From: Rhodopseudomonas palustris
Lineage (GTDB): Bacteria; Pseudomonadota; Alphaproteobacteria; Rhizobiales; Xanthobacteraceae
Reading direction: 5' to 3'
NCBI RefSeq assembly: GCF_003031265.1
Contig: NZ_CP019966.1
Location: 2,542,001-2,606,000 of the forward strand
DNA length: 64,000 bases
Positions 35,268 to 43,478 of this stretch are shown piece by piece. Position 1 is the first letter of the stretch. Each line of letters opens with the position of its first letter. Under the pieces are notes generated by a model, which saw only the letters and a program-made list of their open reading frames with translations, made no database searches and was not told the origin of the DNA. Position numbers and translations under genes: made by a program.

Positions 35268-36647
35268 ATGCTGTCTCCCGTCACCAACGCCCAAGATCCC
35301 ACCGGTGCGTTCTGCTCTTCGCCGGGCGCGATCGAGCAGGTGCGCTACGGCTGCAGCCTCGGCGCGCTCGCGAGCGTGATCGCCATTCCCGGCGCGATCC
35401 CGATCACCCATTGCGGGCCTGGCTGCGCCACCAAACAGTTTCATGCGCTATCCGGCATCAACGCCTATCAGGGCGGCGAATTCCATGTGCCGAGCACCAA
35501 TCTCGGCAATCAGGAAGTGATCTTCGGCGGTGCCGATCGGCTCGACGAATTGATCGCCTCGACGCTGAAGGTGATGGAGGCCGATCTGTTCGTGGTGCAG
35601 ACCGGCTGCATCCCTGGCCTGGTCGGCGACGACGTCGGCAGCGTGGTGCGTCGCTATCAAAAGCGCGGCGTGCCGATCGTGGTGGCCGAGACCAGCGGCT
35701 ATCGCGGCAATAACTTCACCGGCCATGAGACGGTGATCCGCGCCATCATCGATCAATTCGTCGACGCCGGCGATGCGCCGCTGCAGCACGGCTTGGTCAA
35801 TGTCTGGTCGCTGCTGCCCTATCAGAACCCGTTCTGGCGGGGGGATCTGGCCGAGATCCGCCGCATCCTCGAAGGCATCGGTCTCCAGGTGAACATTCTG
35901 TTCGGCCCGGCATCGGCCGGCGTCGCGGAATGGCGCGCGATTCCGAAGGCGCAGTTCAATCTCGTGCTGTCGCCCTGGCTCGGGCTCTCGACCGCGGCGC
36001 ATCTCGAGGATCTCTATGGCCAGCCGTTCCTGCACGAGCCGACGATCCCGATCGGCGCCAAGGCGACCAGCGCGTTCCTGCGCCGGGTGGTGGCGTTCGC
36101 GGGTCTCGATCGGGCACGCGCCGAAGCGTTCATCGCGCAGGAGGAAAAGGAGCACTACGTTTACTTGCGCGACTTCGCCTGTTTCTATGCCGGCTCGACC
36201 AGCCAGTACCGGCTGCCGTCGCAGGCGATCGTGGTCAGCGAAAGCGCCTATAATCTCGCGGTGGCGAGCTTCCTGGTCGAGCAACTCGGGCTCAATCCGG
36301 GGCCGTTCGTGATCAGCGAGAATCCACCGGAGGAGCTGCGCGAGACGATCGAAAAACAGTATCGCGCACTTGCCGACCAATCCGGCGCCGAGGCCGTGTT
36401 TGAGCAGGATGGCAAGCGCATCCATCAGATCGTGCGCGCGACCGACTTCACCGGCGAACTGCCGATCGTGTTCGGCTCGACCTGGGAGGCAGCGCTGGCC
36501 GATGAGATCGGCGCTCCGCTGGTCGAGATCGGCTATCCGTGTACCGACGAGGTCGTGCTGTCGCGCGCTTATGTGGGCTATCGCGGCGCGCTGCAGTTGA
36601 TCGAGCGGACCTACACCACGGTGGTGCGCGCGAGCACGATGGCCTGA
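35268..36647 (+). CDS. marK: Nitrogenase-like K subunit, methylthio-alkane reductase type (copy 2)
   Basis: This 459-residue NifK homologue has cluster cysteines 29 (RYGCSLG), 49 and 53 (HCGPGC) and 114 (TGCIPGLVGDD). It is clearly related to the K protein at 15493, with the same N-terminal IEQVRY and PITHCGPGC blocks. The ATG at 35268 follows gaaagag; a TTG one codon earlier is also open. It pairs with the preceding D gene 12 bases upstream. It ends five bases from a convergent threonine aldolase gene, leaving no room for a normal terminator. Confidence 0.85.
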   Translation: MLSPVTNAQDPTGAFCSSPGAIEQVRYGCSLGALASVIAIPGAIPITHCGPGCATKQFHALSGINAYQGGEFHVPSTNLGNQEVIFGGADRLDELIASTLKVMEADLFVVQTGCIPGLVGDDVGSVVRRYQKRGVPIVVAETSGYRGNNFTGHETVIRAIIDQFVDAGDAPLQHGLVNVWSLLPYQNPFWRGDLAEIRRILEGIGLQVNILFGPASAGVAEWRAIPKAQFNLVLSPWLGLSTAAHLEDLYGQPFLHEPTIPIGAKATSAFLRRVVAFAGLDRARAEAFIAQEEKEHYVYLRDFACFYAGSTSQYRLPSQAIVVSESAYNLAVASFLVEQLGLNPGPFVISENPPEELRETIEKQYRALADQSGAEAVFEQDGKRIHQIVRATDFTGELPIVFGSTWEAALADEIGAPLVEIGYPCTDEVVLSRAYVGYRGALQLIERTYTTVVRASTMA

Positions 36648-36651
36648 CGGC

Positions 36652-37752
36652 TCAGACCTGTGCGCGGCGGCCGATCCGGGCCGCCGTGTCGCCTTCCACC
36701 ACGTTGCGGATCACTTCGAGCGCCTCTTGGATCATGGCGGGCGTGACGTCGAGATGCGTGCAGGCCCGCAGCCGGCCGCCGAGGATCGAGATCAGCACGC
36801 CATCGGCGCGCAGCGCGTCGACGAATTCCTGCTTCGACAATGCCGCGTCCGAGATATCGAAATAGACCAGGTTGGTCTCGGGAGGTTCAGCCGTCACGCC
36901 GCCAATCTGCGACAAGCCTGCTGCGAGCAGCCTGGCATTGGCGTGATCGTCAGCGAGCCGATCGACGTTGTGGTCGAGCGCGTACAGACAGGCGGCGGCG
37001 CAAATGCCGGCCTGGCGCAACGAGCCGCCGAGCCGCTGCTTCCACAGCCAAACCTGGTCGATGAAGTCGTTTGAGCCGGCCAATACCGCACCGAGTGGCG
37101 CGCCGAGACCTTTGCTGAAATCGATCCACACCGAGTCCCAGCCTGCAGCGATCTGCCGGGGCGATGCGCCGCTGGCGACGCTTGCGTTCATCAGGCGGGC
37201 GCCGTCCATGTGGGTGGCGAGCCCGTTGGCGCGAGCCAGCGCCGCGACGTCGCCGAGCGCCGACGTCCGCCACACCGTGCCGCCGCCGAGATTGGTGGTC
37301 TGCTCGACGCACACCAAGCTCTGCCTCGCCTGATGACGGTCAGGCCGATGCAGTGCTGCTCGCAGCGTGTCGGCCGAGAACTGACCGCCTGTACCCGGCA
37401 GCGGGTGAATCTGAAAGCCGCCGAGCGCCGCGTGTGTACAGCCCTCCAGCGAGACGACATGCGACGTCTCGTGCGCGAGGATTTCGTCGCCGGCTCGGCA
37501 ATGCGCCAGCGTCGCTGCGATATTGCAGATCGTGCCGGACGCCATGAACACCGCGGCTTCCTTGCCGAGCAGATCGGCAACCCGGGCGCACAGTGCGTTC
37601 ACGGTCGGATCGGCGCCGATCTGTTCGTCGCCCACCGGCGCCCGCGCCATCGCCTCCCGCATCGCCGCGCTGGGCTGCGTCTGGGTGTCCGACAGCAGAT
37701 TGATCCGCACCGGCGGCAGTCGGGTATCTTCAGGGGCGGGGGTGTAGATCAC
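36652..37752 (-). CDS. ltaE: Low-specificity L-threonine aldolase
   Basis: This 366-residue fold-type I PLP enzyme has LLSDTQTQPS at the N terminus, the HMDGARLMNA aspartate, and the cofactor lysine in IDFSKGLGAPLG. It cleaves threonine or allo-threonine to glycine and acetaldehyde and can act on other beta-hydroxy amino acids. It converges on marK copy 2 with four bases between. A TTAGTT element lies 60 bases upstream of the start. Its link to sulfur metabolism is not obvious. Confidence 0.9.
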   Translation of the reverse strand: MIYTPAPEDTRLPPVRINLLSDTQTQPSAAMREAMARAPVGDEQIGADPTVNALCARVADLLGKEAAVFMASGTICNIAATLAHCRAGDEILAHETSHVVSLEGCTHAALGGFQIHPLPGTGGQFSADTLRAALHRPDRHQARQSLVCVEQTTNLGGGTVWRTSALGDVAALARANGLATHMDGARLMNASVASGASPRQIAAGWDSVWIDFSKGLGAPLGAVLAGSNDFIDQVWLWKQRLGGSLRQAGICAAACLYALDHNVDRLADDHANARLLAAGLSQIGGVTAEPPETNLVYFDISDAALSKQEFVDALRADGVLISILGGRLRACTHLDVTPAMIQEALEVIRNVVEGDTAARIGRRAQV

Positions 37753-38436
37753 GGTGCGATGTCACGTTCATGTTTAACAAAAGCGATGCTGCCGTCAGCT
37801 AGTATAATCTATTAGTTCCACATGAAGTAAAGCTCTTCGCGGAACGCGAAGTGTTCGATGCGGCTGGTGACGACTTCCTCGAAGGTCGTTGTGTTGACCG
37901 CGTCTGTCGCGGTCAAATCTGGCAATAGGGCGTCTGGCTTTGCGGTCAGCTGAGCCTCACCGAGCGTCAAAGCACTTCGGGTCAGAATCGTATCGAGTTC
38001 GGTTTCATTTGTTCGCCCGCGGGCGAGGCGCGGAAGTCGTTGCAGCCATAGTTGTGGTCGAGCGAGACAGCGCTGAACTCAACCAAGTGAGTCCAGCGGC
38101 GTATCGCCGTTGCAGCGAATGCTCACGTTTTGAAGTCACCGAGCGGCGACCGACATCAATGCGATTCCAGATTTGGGATTCGCTCATCCATCAATGGTCA
38201 GGCGCGCCGGCGATGCACGACAATAGAGGGGGCGTTTCTTGCTTTGATGCCGCCGTGCCAACATAACAGACGAGTTTCCGTGATAACGGACGTTGCTGCC
38301 GTTCTGTTGGCGTTGTGGCTGACTTGTTGGAGGAAAGCGAAGAGAAGGCCGTATTCGCGATTGAGTGATTAGCAACGTAATTCTACTCTCCAGGTCAGCA
38401 GACGAAGCAAGTTCGTCCCAGACGATGGAGAGAGCC
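37753..38436. other. Long intergenic region between threonine aldolase and the methionine-rich gene
   Basis: These 684 bases contain one coding-like stretch on the minus strand (listed separately) and AT-rich leader DNA before the methionine-rich gene. No RNA gene or riboswitch was recognised. Confidence 0.45.
37812..37925 (-). pseudogene. Coding-like remnant or small protein without ATG
   Basis: A minus-strand frame ending in TAA at 37812 shows strongly GC-biased third positions and protein-like sequence, ending with IEHFAFREELYFMWN. The frame stays open upstream to a TGA at 38079-38081 but has no ATG. TTG codons at 37925 and 37916 are possible starts for a 30-40 residue peptide, with weak ribosome sites. 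It may be the 3' end of a decayed gene or a small unannotated protein. I do not recognise a family. Confidence 0.3.
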
Positions 38437-38775
38437 ATGAATACCGCAATGCAGATGATGCCGATGATGCCCATGCCGATGCCGATGATGGGCGGGATGC
38501 CGGGCATGATGAATCCGATGATGATGAACCCGATGATGGCGGGCATGTCGATGATGGGCATGCCGGGCATGGCGATGCCGATGATGATGTGCAAGATGAC
38601 TTGCACGATGTCGCCGAACGGCACGATGAGCTGCGAGATGGCGCCGATGGATCCGGCGATGAAGGACATGTTCATGCAGTGCTGCCAGAACATGATGACC
38701 ATGATGACGGGCGGCATGCCGATGATGATGAGCTGCGGCGGCATGATGATGATGGGGATGATGGCGAAGGCCTAA
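38437..38775 (+). CDS. Extremely methionine-rich small protein
   Basis: By my count this 112-residue protein contains 49 methionines (44%) and 6 cysteines. It is built from Met-Met-Pro and Met-Met-Gly runs with a more ordinary middle (CKMTCTMSPNGTMSCEMAP). I see no signal peptide. The ATG at 38437 follows ggagag by four bases; an ATG at 38425 would add MERA. A good terminator follows. It lies between the mar/OAHS genes and the ssu cluster, so a methionine or sulfur store is one idea. A copper- or soft-metal-binding protein is the alternative, since Met-rich stretches bind Cu(I). Confidence 0.75.
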   Translation: MNTAMQMMPMMPMPMPMMGGMPGMMNPMMMNPMMAGMSMMGMPGMAMPMMMCKMTCTMSPNGTMSCEMAPMDPAMKDMFMQCCQNMMTMMTGGMPMMMSCGGMMMMGMMAKA

Positions 38776-38806
38776 TCGCCTCGTTCCATCTTCTGCAGAT
38801 CAGCCC

Positions 38807-38829
38807 GGAGCCGGCCACCTGCCGGCTCC
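38807..38829 (+). terminator. Rho-independent terminator behind the methionine-rich gene
   Basis: An eight-base stem (GGAGCCGG/CCGGCTCC) with a seven-base loop is followed by ttgctgttg. It lies 31 bases after the stop codon, which supports the upstream frame being a real transcription unit. Confidence 0.7.
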
Positions 38830-38937
38830 TTGCTGTTGAACAGCAGATTTCTTTGACGGCGTCTCCCACATAGCTCAGGCGTGCGTTCGCTCCGACGTGA
38901 GGAACGCTGCTTTGGGGGCAGGTCGCGCGATGGGCGG

Positions 38938-39561
38938 CTACCCGATGGATTCGACGTAGGTCATGACGAGGAACAGAACGGCTTCCTCGGTGCCGAGATT
39001 GCGATAGCTGTGCGGGACATCTGCTTCGAACAGGATCGCGTCGCCGGCACTCAGCACGACGGGCCGCTCCGCACCTGCGGTGATTTCGACAGCACCTTTC
39101 GCAACGACCAGATTTTCGCGGGTGCCGGCGGCGTGCGGGTCGGCGTCCTCGCGATGAAGCGGTGCCAACCGCAGTTCGTAGAATTCGACCTGGCGCTCGC
39201 CGTCAAATGGAAACAGCGCGCGCGAGGTGAATTGACCCTGGTTCGACGTCAGAAGTTTGGCGTCGGTGCGGCGCAGCACCTGGGGACGGTGGTTGCCCTC
39301 CGTGGCGATCAGGCGCGCAAATGGGACGCCGAGCGCGGTCGCGACCTTCCACAAGGTTCCGATCGTCGGCACGCTCTTGCCGGTCTCGATCTGCCCAAGC
39401 ATCGCACGGCTGACGCCGGATTGCTTGGCCAGACGTTCAAGCGAGTAACCCTGCCGCACCCGAAGCCGCCGCAGATTATGCCCAACGATCGACGGCAGAT
39501 CGATTGAGACGTGCTTCGCTTCGGTTTCGTGGGAGTCGAGCCGGAAGCTGGCGTCGCTCAT
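38938..39561 (-). CDS. XRE-family regulator with C-terminal cupin domain
   Basis: This 207-residue protein has an N-terminal helix-turn-helix (VGHNLRRLRVRQGYSLERLAKQSGVSRAML in outline) and a C-terminal cupin (about residues 130-205). That is the layout of small-molecule-responsive repressors of the PuuR/SutR group. SutR of E. coli controls sulfur use, so a role in this island fits. The ATG at 39561 overlaps the stop of a small upstream gene. It converges on the methionine-rich gene. Confidence 0.85.
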   Translation of the reverse strand: MSDASFRLDSHETEAKHVSIDLPSIVGHNLRRLRVRQGYSLERLAKQSGVSRAMLGQIETGKSVPTIGTLWKVATALGVPFARLIATEGNHRPQVLRRTDAKLLTSNQGQFTSRALFPFDGERQVEFYELRLAPLHREDADPHAAGTRENLVVAKGAVEITAGAERPVVLSAGDAILFEADVPHSYRNLGTEEAVLFLVMTYVESIG

Positions 39562-39788
39562 CCCTTCGCTCCGGGCGTGTAGCTGCCGATCAGCATAATC
39601 GGTGCCATGACCCAGCTCGGCCAGAAACCGAAGAAGAAGGCCTGACCGTGAAACGGAAGCGGCTGGTATTGATCCCACGTTGGGGCTGAGTTCGCCGCAG
39701 CGGTGAGCGCCTTTCGTTGCGCCCGGTACGCACTCAGATCGATCACATTCGCCGATTGCACGGACACCACGTCCTCGTTGTCATCCAT
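39558..39788 (-). CDS. Small hypothetical protein coupled to the XRE-cupin regulator
   Basis: This 76-residue frame starts at 39788 with an acidic N terminus (MDDNEDVVSV), a basic middle, and an aromatic hydrophobic C-terminal segment (QAFFFGFWPSWVMAPIMLIG) able to insert in a membrane. Its stop overlaps the regulator ATG, so translation is probably coupled. It could act as a membrane sensor or tether for the regulator, but this is only context. No family was recognised. Confidence 0.5.
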   Translation of the reverse strand: MDDNEDVVSVQSANVIDLSAYRAQRKALTAAANSAPTWDQYQPLPFHGQAFFFGFWPSWVMAPIMLIGSYTPGAKG

Positions 39789-40126
39789 CGAAGTCCAATG
39801 TTCGGCGATAAACCCCCGCATGACAATCAGTGCAGCGAGAAAACAACGGATCGAGCGCCTTTGCTCTGTCCAGTGGCAAGGCATTTCAGCCTGCTGCGCT
39901 CGCGTAGGTCATGTCTGCTATCGGAGACACGGCGGGTCCGGATGTTTCGGGCCAAGTGGGGCTGGACCGGCCGAAAGCCGAGTCCGCTGCTATTTTACCT
40001 CCACGGTTGCGGAGCGCGCGATGGGAGACGTTCGGCGGTTGGTCCGGTGGGCGCACGATACAAGACGTCCGGCATTGCACGAGCCGTGCGATGCCGGACG
40101 AGGTGGTCCAACGGGAGAATCGATGA
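39789..40126. other. Intergenic region between small gene and ssuA
   Basis: These 338 bases carry no gene I can support. The main feature is the long hairpin at 40067-40099. The rest should include the promoter of the small gene and regulator. Confidence 0.45.
40067..40099 (-). terminator. Long hairpin, terminator or REP-like palindrome
   Basis: A 15-pair stem with a three-base loop (GTCCGGCAT... paired to ATGCCGGAC) has one G-T pair. It lies 28 bases beyond the ssuA stop on the minus strand and is followed there by a short TTGT. It may be the terminator of the ssu operon. The shape also resembles dispersed palindromic elements. Confidence 0.55.
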
Positions 40127-41080
40127 TCAGGACGCCGGCGACCACTTCCAGACGATGTCGCGGACGTTGATCGGTTTCGGGATCAGGCCGAGCTTGTGGA
40201 AGCGGTCGGCGGTCTGCTGCTGCTCGGCGATGTATTTCTCGGTCACCGGCGTGATCTCGAACACCGAGCGGCCGACCAGTACGCTCACCACGGCTGGATC
40301 AACGCCGGTGGAGGTGGCGAGGGATTTGGTAATCTCGTCGTGATGCGCATTGGCCCATTGCGCTTCCTTGGCGAAGGTCTGGTTGATCAGCGCCACTACG
40401 TCGCCGTGCGCATTGGTGAATTCGCGGTTGGCGAGGAAGAATCCGATCGAGTCGTGAGCGTCGCCGGCGAAGCTCAGGACGCGGGCGCCGCTCTTCTCTG
40501 CCAGCGCGAGGTACGGATCCCAGATTGCCCACGCGTCCACCGTTCCGCCGGCGAATGCCGCGGTGCCATCGGCGGGCGGCAGGTACACCGCGGTCACGTC
40601 GGTGAACTGCAGGCCAGCTTTTTCGAGGATAGCGACGGCCGTGTTGTGTGCGCTCGATCCTTTCGGAATAGCAAGCCGCTTGCCTTTGAGATCGGCGACC
40701 GTCTTGATCGGCGAGTTCGCCGGAACGACGATTCCTTCGTTCTTGCCGGAGCCGGGCAGGGCAGCGACGTACAGCAGGTTGGCCGCTGCGGCCTGCGCAA
40801 AGATCGGCGGGGTGTCGCCGGTGTAACCGAAATCGATATTGCCGGTGTTGAGCGCTTCGAGCAGCGGCGGGCCGAAGGCGAACTCGACCCACTTCACGGA
40901 AAGGCCCTTTTCCTTGAGCGCCGCTTCGAGGACGCCGCGTTCCTTCACAGCAGGCTGAATGCCTGCCTTCTGGAAGCCGATGCGGACTTCCTTCAGGTCC
41001 GCCGCAGAGGCGAAGCCGATGGACGATGCCGCGAGCGCGGCGAAGGCGAGGGCGAACAACGATCTACGCGACGACATCAT
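40127..41080 (-). CDS. ssuA: Aliphatic sulfonate ABC transporter substrate-binding protein
   Basis: This 317-residue protein has a signal peptide (cut near ASAADLK) and the SsuA pattern [43 protein letters not shown] and DAWAIWDPYLA. It binds alkanesulfonates or similar organosulfur ligands in the periplasm. It is the last gene of the ssu group and is about one-third identical by eye to the ssuA at the group's other end, so the same permease may be fed by two binding proteins. ATGs at 41080 and 41077 are both possible. Confidence 0.9.
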   Translation of the reverse strand: MMSSRRSLFALAFAALAASSIGFASAADLKEVRIGFQKAGIQPAVKERGVLEAALKEKGLSVKWVEFAFGPPLLEALNTGNIDFGYTGDTPPIFAQAAAANLLYVAALPGSGKNEGIVVPANSPIKTVADLKGKRLAIPKGSSAHNTAVAILEKAGLQFTDVTAVYLPPADGTAAFAGGTVDAWAIWDPYLALAEKSGARVLSFAGDAHDSIGFFLANREFTNAHGDVVALINQTFAKEAQWANAHHDEITKSLATSTGVDPAVVSVLVGRSVFEITPVTEKYIAEQQQTADRFHKLGLIPKPINVRDIVWKWSPAS

Positions 41081-41241
41081 GAGCCTGCTCCAGAGATCAT
41101 TCGTGGGATGCTATTAGAGGCAGGAATTCCAATCCGACTGAATTCCAAAGATCGAAGGCAGTCATGCGAACTATGCTGCTCAGCATCTGATTGGGGAAAG
41201 GACTGTTTGCCCCATTCGCAAGTCAGCTTTCGGATTCGTTG

Positions 41242-41811
41242 CTAGCCGTGCTTGGTGCTTGGTACGCTGACCTCGGCCAGGCGCACGAGATCTTCGTCGC
41301 GATCGATGGCGACGTAGCTGCCCTGCCAATAGGTCAGTGAGGCTTTGCGTGGCAGCGTCGAGGTGTGAACGACGCGGCCAACCAGGATCGCGTGGGTATG
41401 CCGCTCGATAACTTCATCGAGCTCGCATTCGATGGTCGCGAGTGCGCCGGCCAGAACGGGGGCGCCCGAGATACCCGTATTCCACGTACCGCCGGCGAAC
41501 CGCGCTGCGCCCTTCAGGCCGCCCTTGCCGGCGAAGCGTTCGCCGATTTCGATCTGGTCGGCAGCGAGGATGTTGACCGCGAAGGCGTGACTGCAAGCGA
41601 TCAGCGGGCCGGCGGACGATTTCTGGTTGAGACAGACGATCAACGTCGGCGGCGTCGCCGACAGCGAGGTCACCGCCGTGGCGGTCATGCCGACTCGGGT
41701 GCTGCCTTTGCCGGCGGTGATGACGCTGACGCCGCTCGCGAGTTGCCGCATCGCATGGGCGAAGTCAGCCGGCGAAGCGGAACGAAGACGGTCCTCGATG
41801 GCAAGCGTCAT
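41242..41811 (-). CDS. Flavin reductase-like FMN-binding protein
   Basis: This 189-residue protein has the flavin reductase domain (MRQLASGVSVITAG, GMTATAVTSLSATPPTLIVCLN, then CSHAFAVNIL). It supplies reduced FMN to two-component monooxygenases. Next to ssuD it should take the part of SsuE, although it belongs to the HpaC/DszD-type family and not to the SsuE flavodoxin-like family. The start at 41811 is preceded by gagg; the frame extends to 41874 inside the upstream ATPase gene. Confidence 0.88.
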   Translation of the reverse strand: MTLAIEDRLRSASPADFAHAMRQLASGVSVITAGKGSTRVGMTATAVTSLSATPPTLIVCLNQKSSAGPLIACSHAFAVNILAADQIEIGERFAGKGGLKGAARFAGGTWNTGISGAPVLAGALATIECELDEVIERHTHAILVGRVVHTSTLPRKASLTYWQGSYVAIDRDEDLVRLAEVSVPSTKHG

Positions 41812-41821
41812 GGCAGCAGCC

Positions 41822-42667
41822 TCACAGCTCGAATGTGTCCTCCGCGCCCTTGAGCAGATCTCGTAGGATCTCACCTTCTAGGGCGGCGAGCTCGGCGGAG
41901 CCGCGTTGGCGGGGGCGCGGCAGATCGATCGGCAGATCCTTGGCGATGCGGCCGTCCTCGATCACCAGCACGCGATCGGCGAGGGCAACCGCCTCGGCGA
42001 CGTCGTGGGTCACCAGGATGGCGGTAAACCCCTGGGCCTGCCAGACCTGTTCGAGCAGACGCTGCATGGCGATGCGTGTCAGCGCGTCCAGGGCGCCGAG
42101 CGGCTCGTCGAAGGCGAGCACGCGCGGTCGGCTGACCAGGGCGCGGGCCAATGCGACGCGCTGCTTTTGACCTCCGGATAGCACCGCCGGCCATTCCCCG
42201 CGCTTGTCATCGAGACCGACCTCGATCAGGGCCGCATCGGCGCGCGCCCGGGCATCCGGAGAGTTGCGCTCGGTGCCGAGACCGACCTCCACATTGGCGA
42301 GGACCCGTGCCCACGGCAGCAGGCGCGGCTCCTGGAACATGACGCGGACGTCGCCCGGCAGTTTGTCTTCGCCGAATACGATGTGGCCTGCACTCGGAGT
42401 TTCGAGCCCGGCGATCAGTCGCAGCAGCGTGCTCTTGCCGCAGCCGCTGCGGCCGACAATGGTGACGAACTGGCCGGCCGGGATATGCAGGTCGATGCCG
42501 CGAAGCACGTCGTTGTCGCCAAAGGATTTGCGCAAACCGCGAATGTCGAGCGCGAGCGCGCTTGTCGGAGGCTGCGAGGGGCGAGGTTCGTCCTCGATGG
42601 TGCGGGCGACCGGATCGTAGGCGCCGGGCGGGGCGGCTAGCAGGAATTGAAGCGCTTCCATCATCAT
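41822..42667 (-). CDS. ssuB: Aliphatic sulfonate ABC transporter ATPase
   Basis: This is a 281-residue SsuB/TauB-type ABC ATPase with Walker [10 protein letters not shown]-loop FQEPRLLPW, signature LSGGQKQR and Walker [12 protein letters not shown]. It powers the sulfonate importer with the permease four bases upstream. Three ATGs follow each other at 42667, 42664 and 42661 right behind gagggg. The third has the best spacing, so the true start may be 42661. Confidence 0.92.
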   Translation of the reverse strand: MMMEALQFLLAAPPGAYDPVARTIEDEPRPSQPPTSALALDIRGLRKSFGDNDVLRGIDLHIPAGQFVTIVGRSGCGKSTLLRLIAGLETPSAGHIVFGEDKLPGDVRVMFQEPRLLPWARVLANVEVGLGTERNSPDARARADAALIEVGLDDKRGEWPAVLSGGQKQRVALARALVSRPRVLAFDEPLGALDALTRIAMQRLLEQVWQAQGFTAILVTHDVAEAVALADRVLVIEDGRIAKDLPIDLPRPRQRGSAELAALEGEILRDLLKGAEDTFEL

Positions 42668-42671
42668 CCCC

Positions 42672-43478
42672 TCAAGAGCGCTGGAATGCCGGGTGCCACG
42701 ACAGCGTCTGCCGTTCGAGTAGACGGGAGGCGCTGTCGGCGAGCTTGCCGAGCAGGGCGTAGATCAGGATCGATAGAACGACCACGTCGATCAGCATGAA
42801 TTCGCGCGCCTGCATCGCCATGTAGCCGAGGCCCGACGAGGCAGCGATGGTCTCGGCCACGATCAGGGTCAGCCACATGATGCCGAGCGCGAAACGGACG
42901 CCGACGAACACGGAGGGCAGCGCGCCTGGAAAGATCACCCGGCGGAACAGTTCGACGTTGCTCATGCCGTAGATCCGCCCCATCTCGATCAGTTGCGGAT
43001 CGACGCTGCGGATGCCGTGCAGGGTGTTCAGATAGATCGGGAAGAACACGCCGAGCGCGACCAGGAACAGCTTGGCCTCCTCGTCGATCCCGAACCACAG
43101 GATCACCAGCGGGATCAGCGCCAGGTGCGGCACGTTGCGGACCATCTGCAACGTGGTGTCCGACAGCTTGGCACTGAGGCTGGACAGGCCGTTGGCGAGA
43201 CCAAACGCAAAGCCGATGCTGCCGCCGATGGCGAAGCCGACCGAGGCGCGCCAGAAGCTGACCCAGATATTGCGGAAGAGTTCGCCGGACTGCAGCAATT
43301 TCCAGCCGGCGACCAGGACGTCGCTCGGCGCCGGCAGCACACGCGCCGATACAAATCCGAGGCTGCAGGCCGCTTGCCAGACCAGGATGATCAGCAGCGG
43401 CACGATCCATTGGATCAGCCCGTCCGGTCGCGGCAGCCGCCACGCGCGCGGTCGGGCGAGGGTTTCGACGAGGCTCAT
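42672..43478 (-). CDS. ssuC: Aliphatic sulfonate ABC transporter permease
   Basis: This 268-residue permease has an N-terminal helix ([13 protein letters not shown]), the PSDV motif, and the family loop [19 protein letters not shown] with [13 protein letters not shown]. It forms the homodimeric channel for sulfonate uptake. Its ATG overlaps the ssuD stop by four bases, and ssuB follows closely. The five-gene run ssuA-ssuD-ssuC-ssuB-reductase is a complete import and desulfonation unit. Confidence 0.92.
   Translation of the reverse strand: MSLVETLARPRAWRLPRPDGLIQWIVPLLIILVWQAACSLGFVSARVLPAPSDVLVAGWKLLQSGELFRNIWVSFWRASVGFAIGGSIGFAFGLANGLSSLSAKLSDTTLQMVRNVPHLALIPLVILWFGIDEEAKLFLVALGVFFPIYLNTLHGIRSVDPQLIEMGRIYGMSNVELFRRVIFPGALPSVFVGVRFALGIMWLTLIVAETIAASSGLGYMAMQAREFMLIDVVVLSILIYALLGKLADSASRLLERQTLSWHPAFQRS

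Noticed and set aside
38184..38744. 186-codon minus-strand frame opposite the methionine-rich gene
   Set aside because: Its Ile/Met/Pro-rich translation is simply the complement of repeated ATG and CCG codons, while the plus strand has the ribosome site and the terminator.
38437..38775. Possibility that the methionine-rich frame is only an ATG-containing simple repeat
   Set aside because: The middle part is non-repetitive with ordered cysteines, a ribosome site precedes the ATG, and a terminator follows, so a real gene is favoured.
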